Shown here: piece after piece, positions 26,322 through 36,046 of the stretch
Position numbering within the stretch: the first letter of the stretch is position 1
Layout: every line of letters starts with the position of its first letter
From: Altererythrobacter sp. C41
GTDB taxonomy: Bacteria > Pseudomonadota > Alphaproteobacteria > Sphingomonadales > Sphingomonadaceae
Assembly (NCBI RefSeq): GCF_016803135.1
Contig: NZ_JAEVFE010000007.1
Span: forward strand, 62,001 to 126,000
Direction of reading: 5' to 3'
Length of the DNA stretch: 64,000 nt
Position numbers and translations under genes: made by a program
Notes under the pieces: generated by a model
Told to the model about the DNA's origin: nothing
Database searches by the model: none
The model's input: the letters and a program-made list of their open reading frames with translations, nothing else

Positions 26322-27413
26322 ATGAAGATCGCGCAGATCGCACCCCTGATGGAAAGCGTGCCGCCCAAGCTCTACGGCGGCACCGAGCGGATCGTCTCGT
26401 ACATCACCGAAGAACTCGTACGGCAGGGCCACGAGGTGACGCTGTTCGCCAGCGCCGATTCGGTCACTACGGCCGAGCTCGTTCCCATTTGCGAAACCGC
26501 CCTGCGGCTCGCCCCGGAGGTCAGGGACCCCCTGCCTCACCACCTCGTGCTGCTGGACGAAGTGCATCGGCGCGCGGCGGAGTTCGACGTCCTCCACTTC
26601 CACATCGATCTGGTCCACGGGCCGATGGTCCGGAACTTCGGCGTGCCGACCGTGACGACGCTGCACGGCCGGCTCGATCTGCCCGACCTGCAACCTTACT
26701 ACCGCACCTTTGGCGACCTGCCGCTGGTCTCGATCTCGAACGATCAGCGGCGCCCCCTGCCGCCGGTCAACTGGGCGGGCACAGTGCATCACGGGCTGCC
26801 CCCCGACCTGCTGAAGCCGACGTTCGCCCCCGCTGGCGACTATCTCGCCTTCCTCGGCCGGATCTCGCCCGAGAAGCGGCCCGACCGGGCGATCGCCATC
26901 GCCGCGGCGACCGGCATGAAGCTCAAGATCGCGGCCAAGGTCGACAAGGCCGACCAGCTCTACTGGGACGAATCGATCGCCCCGATGATCCGCGCCTATC
27001 CGGGCATCGAATATATCGGGGAGATCGGCGAAGGACAGAAGGCCGAGTTCCTCGGCAACGCGCGCGCGCTGCTGTTCCCGATCGACTGGCCCGAACCCTT
27101 TGGCCTGGTCATGATCGAGGCCATGGCCTGCGCCACGCCGACGATCGCCTTCCGCTGCGGATCGGTACCCGAAGTGATCGACGAGGGCGAATCGGGTTTC
27201 ATCGTCGACAGCGTGGAGGAAGCGGTCGCTGCGGTCGGCCAGCTCGATCACCTCGACCGGCGCCGCGTGCGGCAGACCTTCGACCGCCGCTTCACCGCCG
27301 AGCGCATGGTGAACGACTACCTGACGATCTACCGCCAGCTCGGCGGCACCCGCGCCCAGATCGCGCCGGTGCGACTTGGAATGGGAGAGGCCAGCCTGCC
27401 GGCGCTGGCGTGA
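26322..27413 (+). CDS. GT4-type glycosyltransferase
   Basis: A 363-residue GT-B fold enzyme. MKIAQIAPLMESVPPKLYGGTERIVSYITEELVRQGH is the classic N-terminal Rossmann half. GRISPEKRPDRAI and the EX7E motif in PEPFGLVMIEAM (Glu 258 and Glu 266) mark the donor half. The start is the ATG at 26322, with AGGAG about ten bases upstream. It is translationally linked to a glycogen-debranching-type hydrolase. Donor and acceptor are unknown; a role in an osmotic or storage glycan is possible. Confidence 0.88.
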   Translation: MKIAQIAPLMESVPPKLYGGTERIVSYITEELVRQGHEVTLFASADSVTTAELVPICETALRLAPEVRDPLPHHLVLLDEVHRRAAEFDVLHFHIDLVHGPMVRNFGVPTVTTLHGRLDLPDLQPYYRTFGDLPLVSISNDQRRPLPPVNWAGTVHHGLPPDLLKPTFAPAGDYLAFLGRISPEKRPDRAIAIAAATGMKLKIAAKVDKADQLYWDESIAPMIRAYPGIEYIGEIGEGQKAEFLGNARALLFPIDWPEPFGLVMIEAMACATPTIAFRCGSVPEVIDEGESGFIVDSVEEAVAAVGQLDHLDRRRVRQTFDRRFTAERMVNDYLTIYRQLGGTRAQIAPVRLGMGEASLPALA

Positions 27414-27430
27414 CCGGCAAGAGCGAACGA

Positions 27431-29662
27431 ATGAACCGGAGCGACGACGGGATGGACGCATCTGCGAGTGCCCGCGTGGACGACACGGCAGCCCAACCGG
27501 CGGCGGAATGCCCCGAGCGGTTCGCCATTCCCGCCGCGTCCTCGCTGCACGAGCGGCGCCCGCGCACGCTGAAGCACGGCGATACTTTCGCGGTGTTCGA
27601 CCACAGCGGCGACGCGATCGCCGGGCCGGGCAGTCCGGAGGGCATCTACCACCGCGACACCCGCTACCTCTCGCACTTCCATCTGACGCTGTGCGATGCG
27701 CGGCCGATCCTGCTGAGCTCCTCGCTGCGCGACGACAACGTCGCGCTCAACTGCGACCTCAGCAATCCGGACCTGTCCGACGCACGCGGCGAGAGAACGC
27801 TGAGCAACGACCTGATCCACATCCGCCGCGTGCGGTTCCTGTGGCAGGGCGCGATGTACGAGCGGCTGACGGTCGGCAATTACGACCGCGCCGCGCACAC
27901 CCTGTCGCTGGAGCTCTATTTCGAAGCCGACTTCGCCGACCTGTTCGAGGTGCGCGGGAGCAAGCGGGAGCGGCGCGGGACGATCCATGAACCGGTCGTC
28001 GGACCGGACAGGGTGCGCCTGTCCTACGACGGGCTCGACGGGGTCCACCGCGCGACGGAAATCCGCTTCGAACCCGCGCCGCAGTCGATGGGCGCCAACC
28101 GTGCGCGGTTCCTGCTCGAGCTCGAACCGCGCTCCAGCCGGACATTGATCGTGCGGATAAGCTGCGGCGACGGGGCGGACGGCACCTCGCTCCGGCGCGA
28201 GCTGATCCGCGCCTATCGCAACGCGCGGCGCGAACTGCGCGATTCCTCGTCCCGCGCAGCCTCGATCCTGGCTTCGAACGAGGTGTTCAACCGCTCGGTC
28301 CAGCGCTGCGTGGCGGACACCTACATGCTCGTGACGGAGACGCCCCACGGCCCATACCCTTACGCCGGCATCCCCTGGTACAGCACGGTGTTCGGCCGCG
28401 ACGCGCTGATCACCGCGCTCGAGACCCTGTGGCTCGATCCGGAAATTGCGGGCGGCGTGCTGCGCTATCTCGCGGCGCATCAGGCGCGCACGTTCGACCC
28501 GGTCGCAGACGCGGAGCCGGGCAAGATCCTGCACGAAGTGCGCCAGGGCGAGATGGCCGAACTGGGCGAGGTCCCGTTCCGCCACTACTACGGCAGCATC
28601 GATTCCACCCCGCTGTTCGTGATGACCGCCGGCGCCTATCTCGAACGGACCGGCGACGGCGCGCTGATCGAGGCGCTGTGGCCGAACATCGAGGCGGCGC
28701 TCGGCTGGATCGAACGGTACGGCGACCGTGACGGCGACGGCTACGTCGAATACGGCCGCCATACCGACGAGGGGCTTGCCAACCAGGGCTGGAAGGACAG
28801 CCACGATTCGATCTTCCACGCCGACGGATCGCTTGCGGTCGGGCCGATCGCACTCGCCGAAGTGCAGGCCTACGTCTACGGCGCCTGGCAGGCGGCGGCG
28901 GCCATGCTGTACGATCTCGGCGACGAAGAGGGGGCCGAGGCCTACCGCACCAAGGCGGGGGCGCTGCGCGACCGCTTCGACCGCGATTTCTTCGACGAGG
29001 AGCTGGGGACGTACGTGCCCGCGCTCGACGGACGCAAGCGGGCGTGCCGGGTCAAATCCTCGAACGCGGGCCACGTGCTGTTTACCGGCCTCGCCCTGCC
29101 CGAGCGCGCGCCGCCGACCGCGCATACGCTGATGGAGCCGGCCTCGTTCTCCGGCTGGGGCATTCGCACGATCGCCGCCGGCCAGCCGCGCTACAACCCG
29201 ATGAGCTATCACAACGGGTCGATCTGGCCGCACGAGAATGCGATCATCGCAGCCGGCCTCGCCCGCTACGGCCTGCGCCGGGAAGCGAGCGCGGTGTTCG
29301 AAGGGCTGTTCGCGGCCTCCACCTATGTCGACCTGCGCCGCCTGCCCGAGCTGTTCTGCGGCTTTTCCCGCCGGCCGGCACAAGGGCCGACGTTCTATCC
29401 GGTGTCGTGCATTCCGCAGGCCTGGGCCGCGGCGGCGCCGCTGTTCCTGATCCAGTCGAGCCTCGGCCTCTCGCTCGACGCCGCGGCGCGGGAGATCCTG
29501 TTCGACCAGCCGCATCTCCCGCAGTTCCTCGACGACGTCTACTTGCGCAACCTGACCGTGGCCGGCGCGCGGGCCGACATCATGCTGCACCGTTCGGGCA
29601 ACAAGGTGCTGGTCGACGTGCGCAGGCGCGAGGGCGACGTGCGGGTGATCGCGCGGGTCTGA
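27431..29662 (+). CDS. Amylo-alpha-1,6-glucosidase / glycogen-debranching-type protein
   Basis: A 743-residue enzyme with an N-terminal beta-rich domain (LKHGDTFAVFDHSGDA, GIYHRDTRYLSHF) of the GDE_N_bis kind. The (alpha/alpha)6 barrel has FGRDALITALETLW, GWKDSHDS, the acidic GDRDGDGYVEYGR and MSYHNGSIWPHENA. Asp and Glu in these blocks are the likely glycosidase acid/base pair. The start may be the ATG at 27431 or a GTG at 27410 overlapping the glycosyltransferase stop (GTGA). Pairing with a GT4 enzyme suggests turnover of a specific alpha-glucan, but the substrate is not known. Confidence 0.87.
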   Translation: MNRSDDGMDASASARVDDTAAQPAAECPERFAIPAASSLHERRPRTLKHGDTFAVFDHSGDAIAGPGSPEGIYHRDTRYLSHFHLTLCDARPILLSSSLRDDNVALNCDLSNPDLSDARGERTLSNDLIHIRRVRFLWQGAMYERLTVGNYDRAAHTLSLELYFEADFADLFEVRGSKRERRGTIHEPVVGPDRVRLSYDGLDGVHRATEIRFEPAPQSMGANRARFLLELEPRSSRTLIVRISCGDGADGTSLRRELIRAYRNARRELRDSSSRAASILASNEVFNRSVQRCVADTYMLVTETPHGPYPYAGIPWYSTVFGRDALITALETLWLDPEIAGGVLRYLAAHQARTFDPVADAEPGKILHEVRQGEMAELGEVPFRHYYGSIDSTPLFVMTAGAYLERTGDGALIEALWPNIEAALGWIERYGDRDGDGYVEYGRHTDEGLANQGWKDSHDSIFHADGSLAVGPIALAEVQAYVYGAWQAAAAMLYDLGDEEGAEAYRTKAGALRDRFDRDFFDEELGTYVPALDGRKRACRVKSSNAGHVLFTGLALPERAPPTAHTLMEPASFSGWGIRTIAAGQPRYNPMSYHNGSIWPHENAIIAAGLARYGLRREASAVFEGLFAASTYVDLRRLPELFCGFSRRPAQGPTFYPVSCIPQAWAAAAPLFLIQSSLGLSLDAAAREILFDQPHLPQFLDDVYLRNLTVAGARADIMLHRSGNKVLVDVRRREGDVRVIARV

Positions 29663-29707
29663 CCTCGACCCGGGCCAAGTCTGGCGGCCAGCCCGCGCGG
29701 CCGCGCG

Positions 29708-31540
29708 TCAGGCGCCGCCAGCGGCGATCCAGTCGTCGATCTTCTTTTCCAGCACCGGCAGCGGCAGCGGGCCGGTGCCGAGCACCTGGGCGTGGAATGC
29801 CTTGATGTCGAAGTTGTCGCCCAGCGCGGTTTCGGCCTTCTCGCGCAGTTCCTGGATCTTGAGCGCGCCGATCTTGTAGGCGAGCGCCTGGCTCGGGATC
29901 GCGATGTAGCGCTCGACCTCGGCGACGACTTCGGTGCGGGTCATGCCCGAATTCTGAAGCATGAAGTCGATCGCCTGATCGCGGGTCCAGCCCTTGGCGT
30001 GGATGCCGCTGTCGACCACCAGCCGCATGGCGCGGAGCTGTTCGTCCTGCAGCGTGCCGTAGCGGTTCCAGGGATCGTCGAAGAAGCCCATCTCGTAGCC
30101 GAGCGTCTCGGCATAGAGTCCCCAGCCCTCGACATAGGCGGTGTTGCCGCCGAAGCGCATGAAGGCGGGCAGCGCCTCGTTCTCCTGCGCGAGGCTGATC
30201 TGGAAGTGGTGTCCCGGCGCGCCCTCGTGCAGGTAGAGCGTGACGTTGCCGGGCGTCAGCCGGCTCGGCAGGTCGTAGGCGTTGAAGTAGAACGTGCCGG
30301 GTCGCGATCCGTCGGGCGCGCCGGGCATGTACGATCCGCCGGCCTCGAACTTCTCGCGGAACGGCTCGTAAGGCTTGATCTCGAGCGGGGTCTTGGGGAC
30401 GAGCGAGAAGTAGTCGCCGATCTTCGCGTCGACCTGCTTGCCGATATCGTAGAAGGTCTGCGTCAGCGCCTCGCGGCTCTCCGGCTTGAACTTGGGATCG
30501 GTACGGACGTAGTCGAAGAATTCGTTGAGCGTGCCTTCGAAGCCCACCTCGGCCTTGATCTTTTCCAGCTCGGTCTTGATCCGCGCGACCTCGCCGAGGC
30601 CGAGTTCGTGGATATAGTCGGCGGTCAGCGGCAGCGTGGTCGTGCTCTCGATCATGTGCTCGTAGAGCTTGGCGCCGCCCTTCATCTGGCTGAGGCCGAC
30701 GCTGTCGCGCGCCTGCGGCAGATACTCGTCGCGCAAGTAGTCGCGCAGGCGCGTGTGGACGGCGTTGATCGCCTCGACCGAGGTGCGGTACTCCTCCGTC
30801 AGCCGCGCCTTGTCGGCATCGGCGATCCCCTCCGGAAACATCGTGACCGGGCCCCAGAGCGGCGATTCCTCGATCGGCATGGCGAGCTGGGTGTCGAGCT
30901 GCTCGATCACGTTGCCGATGGTCAGCTTGGTCTCGTAGACGCCTGCCGCCTGGCCTTCGCGGAACTTGGCGATCGAGCGGTCGATCAGCTCCACGTATTC
31001 GGCATGGCGCTTGAGGTTGTTCTCGTAGTCCTCCAGCGTCTTGAACGGCGCGGCACCCTGCCCGCTGGCGAAGGTCGGGTAGAAGGTGTGGAAGCCGGCG
31101 AAGTGGTTGATCGGGCGCGTCTCGGTCAGCGCTAGGACTTCGGGCGCGTAATCCTTGAGCGTTTCCTGCTGGTTGTATTCGAACACGTCGTAGGCGATGC
31201 GGTCGGTCTCGTTCAGCGCCGCGCGGTCGATCTGCCCCAGCGCGGCGAGGTTCTCGCGCGCATGGGCGACGGTCTGCGCGTTGTATTCGTCGGTCAGGAA
31301 GCCGCCGAGCCGGTCGGCGTAGCGCATGTCGCCGCGGAACAGCGCGAAGATCGGATTGAGTTCGAGATGCTTCTCGTCCGCCGCCGCGAACAAGGCGAAG
31401 AGCCGGTCGTGCTCCGACTGGGCGTCGTTCGCGGCAGGTGCGGGCGGCGTGTCGCTCTGCGCGAAGGCCGGCACGGCCGGCACGGCGGCGGCGAGCGACA
31501 GCGCGGTGGTCGCGGCGAGCGCGAGGCGAAGCTTGGTCAT
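29708..31540 (-). CDS. DUF885 family secreted metallohydrolase
   Basis: A 610-residue exported protein with a signal peptide ending VPAFAQ. The zinc site HEGAPGHH (His 438, Glu 439, His 444) and a downstream YVEGWGLYAE glutamate block are typical of DUF885, a family related to M2/M32-type peptidases. It probably cleaves short peptides in the periplasm. It is followed in the minus direction by the end of the receptor/hydrolase group. Just upstream are an amidohydrolase and a divergent S9 peptidase, suggesting a peptide-use locus. Confidence 0.88.
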   Translation of the reverse strand: MTKLRLALAATTALSLAAAVPAVPAFAQSDTPPAPAANDAQSEHDRLFALFAAADEKHLELNPIFALFRGDMRYADRLGGFLTDEYNAQTVAHARENLAALGQIDRAALNETDRIAYDVFEYNQQETLKDYAPEVLALTETRPINHFAGFHTFYPTFASGQGAAPFKTLEDYENNLKRHAEYVELIDRSIAKFREGQAAGVYETKLTIGNVIEQLDTQLAMPIEESPLWGPVTMFPEGIADADKARLTEEYRTSVEAINAVHTRLRDYLRDEYLPQARDSVGLSQMKGGAKLYEHMIESTTTLPLTADYIHELGLGEVARIKTELEKIKAEVGFEGTLNEFFDYVRTDPKFKPESREALTQTFYDIGKQVDAKIGDYFSLVPKTPLEIKPYEPFREKFEAGGSYMPGAPDGSRPGTFYFNAYDLPSRLTPGNVTLYLHEGAPGHHFQISLAQENEALPAFMRFGGNTAYVEGWGLYAETLGYEMGFFDDPWNRYGTLQDEQLRAMRLVVDSGIHAKGWTRDQAIDFMLQNSGMTRTEVVAEVERYIAIPSQALAYKIGALKIQELREKAETALGDNFDIKAFHAQVLGTGPLPLPVLEKKIDDWIAAGGA

Positions 31541-31587
31541 GCGAGATCTCCCCTGAATCGTTCTATGCGGCCAGCATTAGGACGGCC

Positions 31588-31608
31588 GCGCGCCCTGGGC
31601 GGGCGCGC
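31588..31608. terminator. GC-rich hairpin between amidohydrolase and DUF885 genes
   Basis: GCGCGCCC (31588-31595) pairs with GGGCGCGC (31601-31608) around TGGGC. It lies between two minus-strand genes and has no T-run, so partial termination or mRNA-end protection is the most that can be claimed. Confidence 0.35.
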
Positions 31609-31641
31609 TTCGATGAGCGGAGCCCGCAGGTCGACGAGCGG

Positions 31642-32910
31642 TTATTCGATCACGCGGCCGCGGACCATGACCCAGTCCACGTTCTCGAGCACGGTGGCGT
31701 CCTCCAGCGGGTTGCCGTCGACCGCGATGATGTCGGCCGAGTAGCCGGGGGCGAGGCGGCCGATCTCGTTTTCCATCTCGAGCACTTCGGCGGCCACGGT
31801 CGTCGCGGCGGCGAACGCCTCGCGGCTCGTCATGCCCTGGCCCATCATCAGGCGGAATTCCTGCGCGTTGCGGCCGTGCTCGAACACGCCCGAATCGGTG
31901 CCGAAGGCGATCGTCACGCCGGCGTCGCGCGCCTTGCCCATGAAGACCTTGGCGGCTTCCGCCACGGCGCGGACTTTCTCCTCCACCACCGGGGTATAAG
32001 TGCCGGTGCCGAGCCGTTCGGAAATGCCCTGGAACGCCATCAGCGTGGGCACGAGCACGGTGCCGTTTTCCTTCATCGCCTTGATCGCGCCGTCGTCGAG
32101 GTAAGTGCCGTGCTCGATCGTATCGATCCCCGCCACGCTCGCCGCCTCGATCCCGCGCGCGCCGTGCGCGTGGGCCATGACCTTGAGGCCGAGCGAGTGC
32201 GCGGTGTCGGCGATCGCCTCCATCTCCTCGCTGGTGAAGTGCGCGCCGAGGCCGCGGCCCTGCTGGCTGAGCACGCCGCCGGTGGCGGTGATCTTGATCC
32301 AGTCGGCCCCGTTCTGGCTCGCGCGGCGGACTTTCTCCGCGCATTCGACCGCGCCGGTGCAGGCATAGCCGGAGGCGAGGATCTGGTTGATCTCGGGCCG
32401 GAAGCCGGTGACGTCGCCGTGGCCGCCGACGATCGCGAGCGCCGGGCCGGCGGCGATGATCCGCGGACCGGCGATCATCCCCTCGGCCGTCCCGCGGCGC
32501 AGCGAGAAGCCGGAGTGCTGGCTGCTCCCCGCCTCGCGCACCGTGGTGAAGCCGGCGAGCGCAGTCAGCCGCGCGTTCTTGGCGCCGACGACGACGCCCC
32601 ACTCGTCGGGCTCGACCGCTTCCTTCCAGAAGTCGCCGCCCGGGTCGCCGGTGAGATGGACGTGGAGGTCGATCAGGCCCGGCAGCACGGTCTTGTCGGT
32701 CAGCGCGACGACTTCGGCCCCGGCGGGCGCGGGCTGGATGCCGTCGGCGATCGAGACGATGCGGCCGTCGGTCACCGTGATGGTGGACGGGCCGCGCGGC
32801 TCGCTCGCGGCGTCGGTGACAACCGAACCGGCGTGGATCACGACGGTTTCGGCCAGCGCGGGCGTGGCGACGAGCGCGCCGGCGGCGGCAAGCAGGGCTT
32901 TGAATTTCAT
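31642..32910 (-). CDS. Secreted metal-dependent amidohydrolase (dipeptidase-like)
   Basis: A 422-residue amidohydrolase-superfamily enzyme with signal peptide MKFKALLAAAGALVATPALA. Metal ligands are visible: HVH (His 83, 85), the carbamylatable Lys 206 in WIKITATGG, His 247/249, His 267 in IEHGT and Asp 339 in GTDSG. The GDPGGDFWKEAVEP and TTVREAGSS segments resemble the Caulobacter-type Xaa-Arg/Lys dipeptidases (prolidase-like) rather than imidazolonepropionase. The start at 32910 has GGGGAGAGA upstream. It is divergent from an S9 peptidase gene. Confidence 0.85.
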   Translation of the reverse strand: MKFKALLAAAGALVATPALAETVVIHAGSVVTDAASEPRGPSTITVTDGRIVSIADGIQPAPAGAEVVALTDKTVLPGLIDLHVHLTGDPGGDFWKEAVEPDEWGVVVGAKNARLTALAGFTTVREAGSSQHSGFSLRRGTAEGMIAGPRIIAAGPALAIVGGHGDVTGFRPEINQILASGYACTGAVECAEKVRRASQNGADWIKITATGGVLSQQGRGLGAHFTSEEMEAIADTAHSLGLKVMAHAHGARGIEAASVAGIDTIEHGTYLDDGAIKAMKENGTVLVPTLMAFQGISERLGTGTYTPVVEEKVRAVAEAAKVFMGKARDAGVTIAFGTDSGVFEHGRNAQEFRLMMGQGMTSREAFAAATTVAAEVLEMENEIGRLAPGYSADIIAVDGNPLEDATVLENVDWVMVRGRVIE

Positions 32911-33049
32911 CTGTGGTTCTCTCCCCGTGGTGGTGGGGTGATGCCTCGCCCCGCGCTCCGGCGCAAGAGCGGCACGGCCTGCCGTTGCCCTCGGCGCGAG
33001 AGACTGTATGACCGGGGCAGCCGGTTTCAGTTGAAAGGAATTTCCCCGC

Positions 33050-35089
33050 ATGCCCCGCAAGCTGCTTGCCCTCGCCGCCCTGCTCGGCTCCGCCTCGATC
33101 GCCGCCACCGCCGCCGCGCGGCCCATGACGCCCGAGGATGTTGCGAAGATGGAAAGCCTGGGCGAGCTGACGGTCTCGCCCGACGGCAGCCGCGTCGCCT
33201 TCACCACCGCCCGCCTGCCCGACGTGACCGAAGGCGAGGAAAACGGGACGACGAAGCAGCAGCTCAAGCTCACCTACGGGCCCGACAGCGTGCGTGCCTT
33301 CCTGCCCGCGGGCATGAACGTCTCGACCGTCCGCTTCTCGCCCGACGGGACGACGATCAGCTTCCTCTACACCGCCGAGGACGAGAAGCGCGCGGTCTGG
33401 GCCATTCCGGTCGATGGCGGCGGGCACCGCAAGCTGGCCGAAGTCGCCGAGGCCGACGTGCGCGACTACGCCTGGTCGCCCGACGGCGCGACCCTTTACC
33501 TGCTGGCCGGCGCGGCACCCGACGAGGCGCTCGACAAGCGCAAGGAAGCCGGGTTCGACGCGGTGGTGTACGAGGAGGAAGCCAAGCTCAACCGCCTGTT
33601 CGCCGCACGGGTCGGAACGGAGGTCGACGCCGCGCCCAAGCCCGTCGCCGTCCCCGGCCACGTCAGCGCGATCCAGGTCGCGCCGGGGGGCACGACCGCG
33701 ATCGTCGAGAGTGCGCCTTCGCCGCGGGTCGACGACAGCTACACCTCCAAGCGGGTGCACGTAATCGACCTCGCCAGCGGCCGGGTGATCGAAGTGGTCG
33801 AGACGCCGGGCAAGCTGGGCGACGTCGAGATCTCGCCCGATGGCCGCCGGATCGCGCTGATCGCCGGGGTCGACGCGCACGATCCGGCAACGACCACGCT
33901 GCACCTCGCGGACGTCGCGACCGGCGAATACCGCGCGCTCAACGCCGGCGCGGCCGAGGCGGCCAACGATGCCGAGTTCCTGCCCGACGGGCGGCTCGCC
34001 GCGATCGTCGACGTGGGCACGCAGAGCGTGCTGCGCATCTATTCGGCCGACGGCACGCTGCTGGAAGAGCACGACCCGGGCGCGCTGATCCTGAGCGATC
34101 TGGAAGTCGGCGGGAACACGATCGCGGTCGAGGGTCACTCCCCCGAGCATCCGCCCGAGCTGTTCGTGATGGCCGACGGCCGGTTCACCCGCTGGACCCG
34201 GCACAACCCGTGGCTGGCCGAGATCGACATGGGCGAGCAGCGCACCTTCACCTACACCGCGCGCGACGGGCAGGCGATCGAAGGCGTGCTGATCGAGCCG
34301 GTCGGCGGCCCCGCGCGCGGCGGATCGCCGGTGATCTTCGACGTCCACGGCGGGCCCGAGGCACACGAAACGAACGGTTGGCAGACGCATTACAGCTCGC
34401 CCGGCCAGGTGGCGGCTGGCCAGGGCTACGCGGTGTTCATCCCGAACTACCGCGGCTCGACCGGCTACGGCGTCGCTTTCGCCAAGCAGCATCAGGCCGA
34501 CTATGCGGGCAAGGAATTCGACGACCTGGTCGACGGCAAGCGCGCGCTGGTCGAGGCCGGGATCGCCGATCCCGACCGCGTGGGCATCACCGGCGGCTCC
34601 TACGGCGGTTTCGCCACCGCCTGGGGCTCGACCTACTACTCGCAGGAATTCGCCGCGGGGGTCATGTTCGTCGGCATTTCCAACAACATCAGCAAGTTCG
34701 GCACGACCGACATTCCCAACGAGATGTATCTCGTGCACGAGCGCAAGTGGCCGTGGGAGGAATGGGATCACCTGCTCGAACGCAGCCCGATCTACCATGT
34801 CGACAAGGCGGAGACCCCGCTGCTGATCATGCACGGCGACAGCGACACGCGCGTCTCGCCGACGCAGAGCTATGAGCTCTACCGCCACATCAAGACGCGC
34901 AAGCCCGACACGCCGGTGCGGCTGGTGCTCTATCCCGGCGAGGGCCACGGCAACTCAAAGGCCGCCGCGCGCTACGACTACAACGTGCGGATGATGGAGT
35001 GGTTCGACACTTATCTGAAGACCGGCGACCGCGACGCCCCGCTCCCCGCCCCGCGGCCCGAGCTGGCGATCGAGACGGCGGAGAAGTGA
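33050..35089 (+). CDS. S9 family serine peptidase (dipeptidyl/acyl-peptidase type)
   Basis: A 679-residue exported enzyme. Residues 1-24 are a signal peptide. A WD-like beta-propeller (repeated SPDG motifs: LTVSPDGSRVAF, RFSPDGTTISFL, AWSPDGATLYLL, EISPDGRRIALI) covers the active site. The C-terminal alpha/beta hydrolase carries Ser 517 in GGSYGGF, Asp 599 in HGDSDTRV and His 633 in GEGHG. It releases short peptides or acyl-amino acids from oligopeptides. A GC-rich stem follows. It is divergent from the amidohydrolase gene. Confidence 0.92.
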   Translation: MPRKLLALAALLGSASIAATAAARPMTPEDVAKMESLGELTVSPDGSRVAFTTARLPDVTEGEENGTTKQQLKLTYGPDSVRAFLPAGMNVSTVRFSPDGTTISFLYTAEDEKRAVWAIPVDGGGHRKLAEVAEADVRDYAWSPDGATLYLLAGAAPDEALDKRKEAGFDAVVYEEEAKLNRLFAARVGTEVDAAPKPVAVPGHVSAIQVAPGGTTAIVESAPSPRVDDSYTSKRVHVIDLASGRVIEVVETPGKLGDVEISPDGRRIALIAGVDAHDPATTTLHLADVATGEYRALNAGAAEAANDAEFLPDGRLAAIVDVGTQSVLRIYSADGTLLEEHDPGALILSDLEVGGNTIAVEGHSPEHPPELFVMADGRFTRWTRHNPWLAEIDMGEQRTFTYTARDGQAIEGVLIEPVGGPARGGSPVIFDVHGGPEAHETNGWQTHYSSPGQVAAGQGYAVFIPNYRGSTGYGVAFAKQHQADYAGKEFDDLVDGKRALVEAGIADPDRVGITGGSYGGFATAWGSTYYSQEFAAGVMFVGISNNISKFGTTDIPNEMYLVHERKWPWEEWDHLLERSPIYHVDKAETPLLIMHGDSDTRVSPTQSYELYRHIKTRKPDTPVRLVLYPGEGHGNSKAAARYDYNVRMMEWFDTYLKTGDRDAPLPAPRPELAIETAEK

Positions 35090-35094
35090 CGGAA

Positions 35095-35120
35095 AGGGGC
35101 GCGGTTGCGGCCGCGCCCCT
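35095..35120. terminator. Convergent hairpin between S9 peptidase and MipA genes
   Basis: AGGGGCGCGG (35095-35104) pairs with CCGCGCCCCT (35111-35120) around TTGCGG, giving a 10-bp stem between converging genes. On the minus strand it is followed by TTT. It may act on both strands. Confidence 0.55.
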
Positions 35121-35130
35121 CTCCCTTCGG

Positions 35131-35985
35131 CTAGAAGGTGTAGCCGACGCCGAGGGCGGCGAAGAACTGGTCCGCGTCGCCGCGCAGGCTGGTGTACGGC
35201 GTGCGCTTGGCGTCGCCCAGCATGCGCGAATAGCCGCCGACGCCGAACAGCGAGATGCCGCCGTTGGCCAGATTGCCGTCGAGATCCATCGCCAGCAGCG
35301 CGGTCGCGCCCGCCTTGGTGAAGCCGCCCTCCGCCTGATAGAGCGGCAGGCCACTGGCCGCGCTCTGCGTCGGCGAGACCGAGTAGTAGTAGTCGGCATA
35401 GCTGTCGTCGACATACTCGGCGCTGAGCGCGAGCGCCCCGGCCATGCCGCGGCTGAGCGGGGTGAAGTAGGACAGGCCCGGGCTCATCACCATGCCGTCG
35501 TGCGCGCCGGCCACGTCCCATCGCGCGTCGAGATTGAACGACAGGCTGTCGTAGGGATTGAGAACGCCCGGGATGCTGATTCCCGCGCTCGGCCCGATCT
35601 CGACTGCGCGGTCGAGTTCGCCCGCCGCCTTGACCACCGGATCCTTGATCTTGTCGGCACGGTTGGAGTTGAGACCGACGGCCACGCCGAGATCGAAGGC
35701 CACGCCCTCTTCCGGATCCGGGATGAAGTCGAGCGCGATGCCGCCGCCGCGCGGGCTGATGCCGACGGGGCCGATCTGCCCCATGACCATCGGCACCGGG
35801 AAGATCACGTAGTCGTCCGACCCGTCGTAGCTCGGCGCATAGACAGCGCCCGCGCCCACGGTGACCCAGTCGCCGTCGTAGACGGTGGTCTGCTCCGAGG
35901 GCGGCGGCCCCTCGCTGTCTTGCGCCAGAGCCGGACAGGCGAACACGGCAAGCGCGCCGCCTGCGGCCAGAAGTGTCGTTCTCAT
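35131..35985 (-). CDS. MipA/OmpV family outer-membrane protein
   Basis: A 284-residue beta-barrel. The signal peptide ends CPALAQ. The protein has the MipA/OmpV pattern GDWVTVGAGAVYAPSYDGSDDYVIFPVP, repeated aromatic-ended strands and a terminal GVGYTF. E. coli MipA scaffolds murein hydrolases and synthases; other members are porin-like and respond to stress, so the local role is open. The start is the ATG at 35985. It converges with the S9 peptidase gene, with a shared hairpin between. Confidence 0.9.
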   Translation of the reverse strand: MRTTLLAAGGALAVFACPALAQDSEGPPPSEQTTVYDGDWVTVGAGAVYAPSYDGSDDYVIFPVPMVMGQIGPVGISPRGGGIALDFIPDPEEGVAFDLGVAVGLNSNRADKIKDPVVKAAGELDRAVEIGPSAGISIPGVLNPYDSLSFNLDARWDVAGAHDGMVMSPGLSYFTPLSRGMAGALALSAEYVDDSYADYYYSVSPTQSAASGLPLYQAEGGFTKAGATALLAMDLDGNLANGGISLFGVGGYSRMLGDAKRTPYTSLRGDADQFFAALGVGYTF

Positions 35986-36046
35986 GAAAAAATCCCCGCT
36001 ATCGTTGAAGTTGCAACGTGCAACCGTGCGGCGCGTTCCTGTCACC

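Noticed and set aside
26489-27409. Long in-frame extension upstream of the debranching enzyme
   Set aside because: It overlaps the glycosyltransferase entirely and shows shadow composition (Arg/Pro/Ala-rich); high-GC DNA often lacks stops in other frames.
31438-34948. Very long (over 1,100-codon) open frames on both strands across the peptidase genes
   Set aside because: Composition is repetitive Arg/Ala/Gly with no domains, and they cross gene boundaries; they are high-GC shadows.
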